This document shows positions 5,759-7,919 of a stretch of 7,919 nucleotides of DNA, piece after piece (position 1 is the stretch's first letter; every line of letters begins with the position of its first letter). The notes beneath the pieces were generated by a model. That model saw only the letters and a list, made by a program, of their open reading frames with translations, did no database searches and was not told the DNA's origin. Origin of the DNA: Prevotellaceae bacterium UBA1786 (GTDB taxonomy: Bacteria > Bacteroidota > Bacteroidia > Bacteroidales > Bacteroidaceae); assembly GCA_002314525.1 (NCBI GenBank), contig DCGE01000026.1:1-7919 (forward strand), written 5' to 3'. The position numbers and the translations under genes were made by a program.

Positions 5759-7919
5759 TCAGAGTTTAGTCAGTGACTCACGGAGTGATGCAATCTTTGA
5801 TTCTGCATCAGAAAGTTTCTTCTTTTCCAACTCAACAACCTGAGCAGGCGCATTCTGTACGAATCTTTCGTTTGAAAGTTTTTTCTGGATGCCCATCATG
5901 AAACCCTCGAGACGTTTGATCTCTGCCTCCATCTTTTCCTTCTCTGCCGACGTATCAATCAGACCAGAGAGCGGAACAGCATATTCAGAAGTGCCGACAA
6001 GGAATGACAAAGAGCCATCGGAGACAGCATCGACATTCTTTATCTCGCAGATATTTGCGAGTTTCATCACAAGTTCAGCATGGCAGACCGTATTATGAGA
6101 TTCAAGTACCAAAGGCTCCTTTGGCGAGATGTTCTTCTGATTCCTGATTGCACGGATACCTGATATCACGTTCTTTGTCTCATCCATAGAAGTGAGCAGA
6201 CTCCTGTCTTCAGCCGAAACATCAGAGAGTTTCAATGTACTTGTCATGATACTGCCTTTCTTTCCGTCTGTCACCGCCTGATAAAGTTCTTCCGTGATGA
6301 ACGGCATGAATGGATGGAGTTCCTTCATCAGAATCTCGAAGAAGTTCTGAGTGGCATCATATGTAAAGCGATCAACAGGTTTCTGATATGCTGGTTTTAT
6401 CATTTCAAGATACCAACCGGAGAATTCATCCGTAAACAATCTGAAGACTGCCATCAATGCTTCACTGAGACGATACTTCGAATAGAGGTCTTCTATTTCC
6501 TTCACAGTTTCCTTCAACTTAGCCTCAAACCACTTTATCGCTTCCGCATTCTGTTGAGGAGCATCCGTTTCTTCTACTTCCCAGCCTGAAACCAATCGGT
6601 ATGCATTCCATATCTTGTTACAGAACGCAGCACCTTGCTTACAGAGACTCTCATCGAAAAGGATATCATTTCCAGCCGGTGCACTGAGCAGCATACCCAT
6701 TCTCACACCATCGGCACCAAACTGTTCCATCAGTTTGATAGGATCAGGTGAATTGCCGAGCGACTTTGACATCTTTCTGCCGAGTTTGTCTCGTACGATA
6801 CCAGTGAAATACACATCACGGAACGGAACGTCGTGCATGTATTCTTCACCAGCCATAATCATACGGGCAACCCAGAAGAATATGATATCCGGACCTGTTA
6901 CCAACACTGAAGTCGGATAATAGTATTTGATTTCCTCATTGCCTGGCTCATTAATACCCTTGAACAGAGAGATAGGCCACAGCCAAGAAGAGAACCAAGT
7001 ATCCAGTGCATCTTCATCGTGGCGGAGTTGGTCTATTGTGATATTCTCGAAACCCTCAATCTTTCTTGCATCGGCTAAGGCTTCTTCTGCAGTAAGTGCA
7101 ACAACGAACTTTTCTTCCTCATCCTCTGCAGTCGGGAGGAAGTAGGCAGGAATGCGATGTCCCCACCAGAGCTGACGCGAAATACACCAGTCTCTGATTC
7201 CGTTCAGCCAGTGAAGATAGGTCTTGTCAAAGTTCTCGGGAACAAAGGTGAGTTCCTTCTTCTCGATTGCTGCGATTGCAGGCTTTGCAAGCTCCTCCAT
7301 GGCAACGAACCACTGGGGCTTAATCATAGGCTCAACTGTGGTGCCACAACGATCGTGTGTACCAACGTTGTGAGCATGGGGAACAACCTTTACAAGAAGT
7401 CCCTGTGCCTCAAGATCTGCAACCAGCGCCTTACGGCATTCGTAGCGGTCCATACCCACGTACTTTCCAGCCTTGTCATTCATGGTTGCATCATCGTTTA
7501 TAACAATAATCTGCTCAAGATCATGACGCTTTCCAACCTCAAAGTCGTTGGGGTCATGTGCCGGCGTAATCTTAACTACACCGGTACCAAATTCCATATC
7601 TACATAGCTGTCTTCTACAACAGGGATTGGCTTGTTAACGATTGGAAGCCATACCTGTCTGCCATGCAAATAAGTATATCTTTCATCTGCAGGGTTAACA
7701 GCAACAGCTGTATCTCCGAGCATTGTTTCCGGTCTGGTTGTTGCAAATTCCAAAAATTCAGTAGTAGAAGGATTTCCGTTTTCATCTACTAATGGATATT
7801 TGATATGCCAGAAATGTCCGGCCTGTTCTTCATACTGAACTTCAGCATCCGAAATAGAAGTATTACATACAGGACACCAGTTAATAATACGTGATCCTTT
7901 GTAAATCCATCCTTTTTCA
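5759..7919 (-). CDS. valS: Valyl-tRNA synthetase, 5' end cut by window edge
   Basis: Class I aminoacyl-tRNA synthetase that charges tRNA-Val with valine in the cytoplasm and edits mischarged Thr. The frame stays open to the window end, so 719 residues are visible, beginning EKGWIYKGSRIINWCPVC. A TTG-initiated reading from 7753 would be an internal artefact. The family is about 870-880 residues in Bacteroidales, so the N-terminus with the HIGH motif lies outside. Seen in order (visible numbering): NWCPVC (about 14-19), editing domain with TTRPET (60-65) and GTGVVKITPAHDPNDFE, then RDWCISRQLWWGHRIP, DTWFSSWLWP, and KMSKS (382-386, codons 6761-6775). The anticodon-binding helical domain follows, and a C-terminal charged coiled-coil arm about 65 residues long that contacts tRNA. 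It is the first gene in view of the valS-amidase-MCE operon; its promoter is outside the window. Confidence 0.98.
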   Translation of the reverse strand, partial: EKGWIYKGSRIINWCPVCNTSISDAEVQYEEQAGHFWHIKYPLVDENGNPSTTEFLEFATTRPETMLGDTAVAVNPADERYTYLHGRQVWLPIVNKPIPVVEDSYVDMEFGTGVVKITPAHDPNDFEVGKRHDLEQIIVINDDATMNDKAGKYVGMDRYECRKALVADLEAQGLLVKVVPHAHNVGTHDRCGTTVEPMIKPQWFVAMEELAKPAIAAIEKKELTFVPENFDKTYLHWLNGIRDWCISRQLWWGHRIPAYFLPTAEDEEEKFVVALTAEEALADARKIEGFENITIDQLRHDEDALDTWFSSWLWPISLFKGINEPGNEEIKYYYPTSVLVTGPDIIFFWVARMIMAGEEYMHDVPFRDVYFTGIVRDKLGRKMSKSLGNSPDPIKLMEQFGADGVRMGMLLSAPAGNDILFDESLCKQGAAFCNKIWNAYRLVSGWEVEETDAPQQNAEAIKWFEAKLKETVKEIEDLYSKYRLSEALMAVFRLFTDEFSGWYLEMIKPAYQKPVDRFTYDATQNFFEILMKELHPFMPFITEELYQAVTDGKKGSIMTSTLKLSDVSAEDRSLLTSMDETKNVISGIRAIRNQKNISPKEPLVLESHNTVCHAELVMKLANICEIKNVDAVSDGSLSFLVGTSEYAVPLSGLIDTSAEKEKMEAEIKRLEGFMMGIQKKLSNERFVQNAPAQVVELEKKKLSDAESKIASLRESLTKL

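Noticed and set aside
7157..7792. A 211-codon open frame on the plus strand
   Set aside because: Antisense to valS over its conserved editing and catalytic domains; the translation is low-quality and has no recognisable domain.
1..7919. CRISPR arrays, insertion sequences, tRNA/rRNA genes, toxin-antitoxin or phage genes
   Set aside because: No regularly spaced repeats, no transposase-like protein, no tRNA-like cloverleaf and no phage motif seen on either strand; the coding space is filled by five housekeeping or envelope genes.

Overview
The window looks like an ordinary stretch of a Bacteroidales chromosome, most like the Bacteroides/Prevotella group. The reasons are the DnaA and valyl-tRNA synthetase sequence style, the TAnnTTTG-type promoter elements, the absence of Shine-Dalgarno sequences before the starts, moderate-GC coding DNA with very AT-rich spacers, and a secreted GH20 hexosaminidase. 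The genus is an inference. All five genes that I can support lie on the minus strand, so the reading order runs from high to low coordinates.

Layout in transcription order. (1) valS (5759 to beyond 7919) is cut by the window edge and lacks roughly its first 150-160 residues. (2) An exported N-acetylmuramoyl-L-alanine amidase with a C-terminal SPOR-like domain starts 10 nt after valS. (3) An inner-membrane-anchored MCE/MlaD-family lipid-transport protein starts 1 nt after the amidase stop. A hairpin with a T-tract (3566-3597) closes this operon. (4) A spacer of about 410 bp (3194-3602), roughly a quarter GC in its middle, leads to dnaA (1826-3193). It carries a plausible dnaA promoter and several clustered direct and inverted repeats. 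(5) A strong terminator (1751-1787) follows dnaA. A 250-bp spacer with a near-perfect -7 element then leads to the GH20 beta-N-acetylhexosaminidase (61-1575). The last 60 bp (1-60) lie downstream of that gene and show no gene or convincing terminator.

How the genes fit together: amidase and MCE protein are both envelope-maintenance functions and are tightly coupled, while valS and dnaA are core translation and replication genes. The hexosaminidase is a stand-alone secreted exoglycosidase with no SusC/SusD partner in view.

I do not see an undescribed defence, mobile or CRISPR system. The parts most worth a second look are the repeat-rich AT spacer upstream of dnaA (possible origin or autoregulatory region) and DnaA itself, which has Ser where the DNA-binding signature usually has Asp. 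The translationally coupled amidase-MCE pair is a third.
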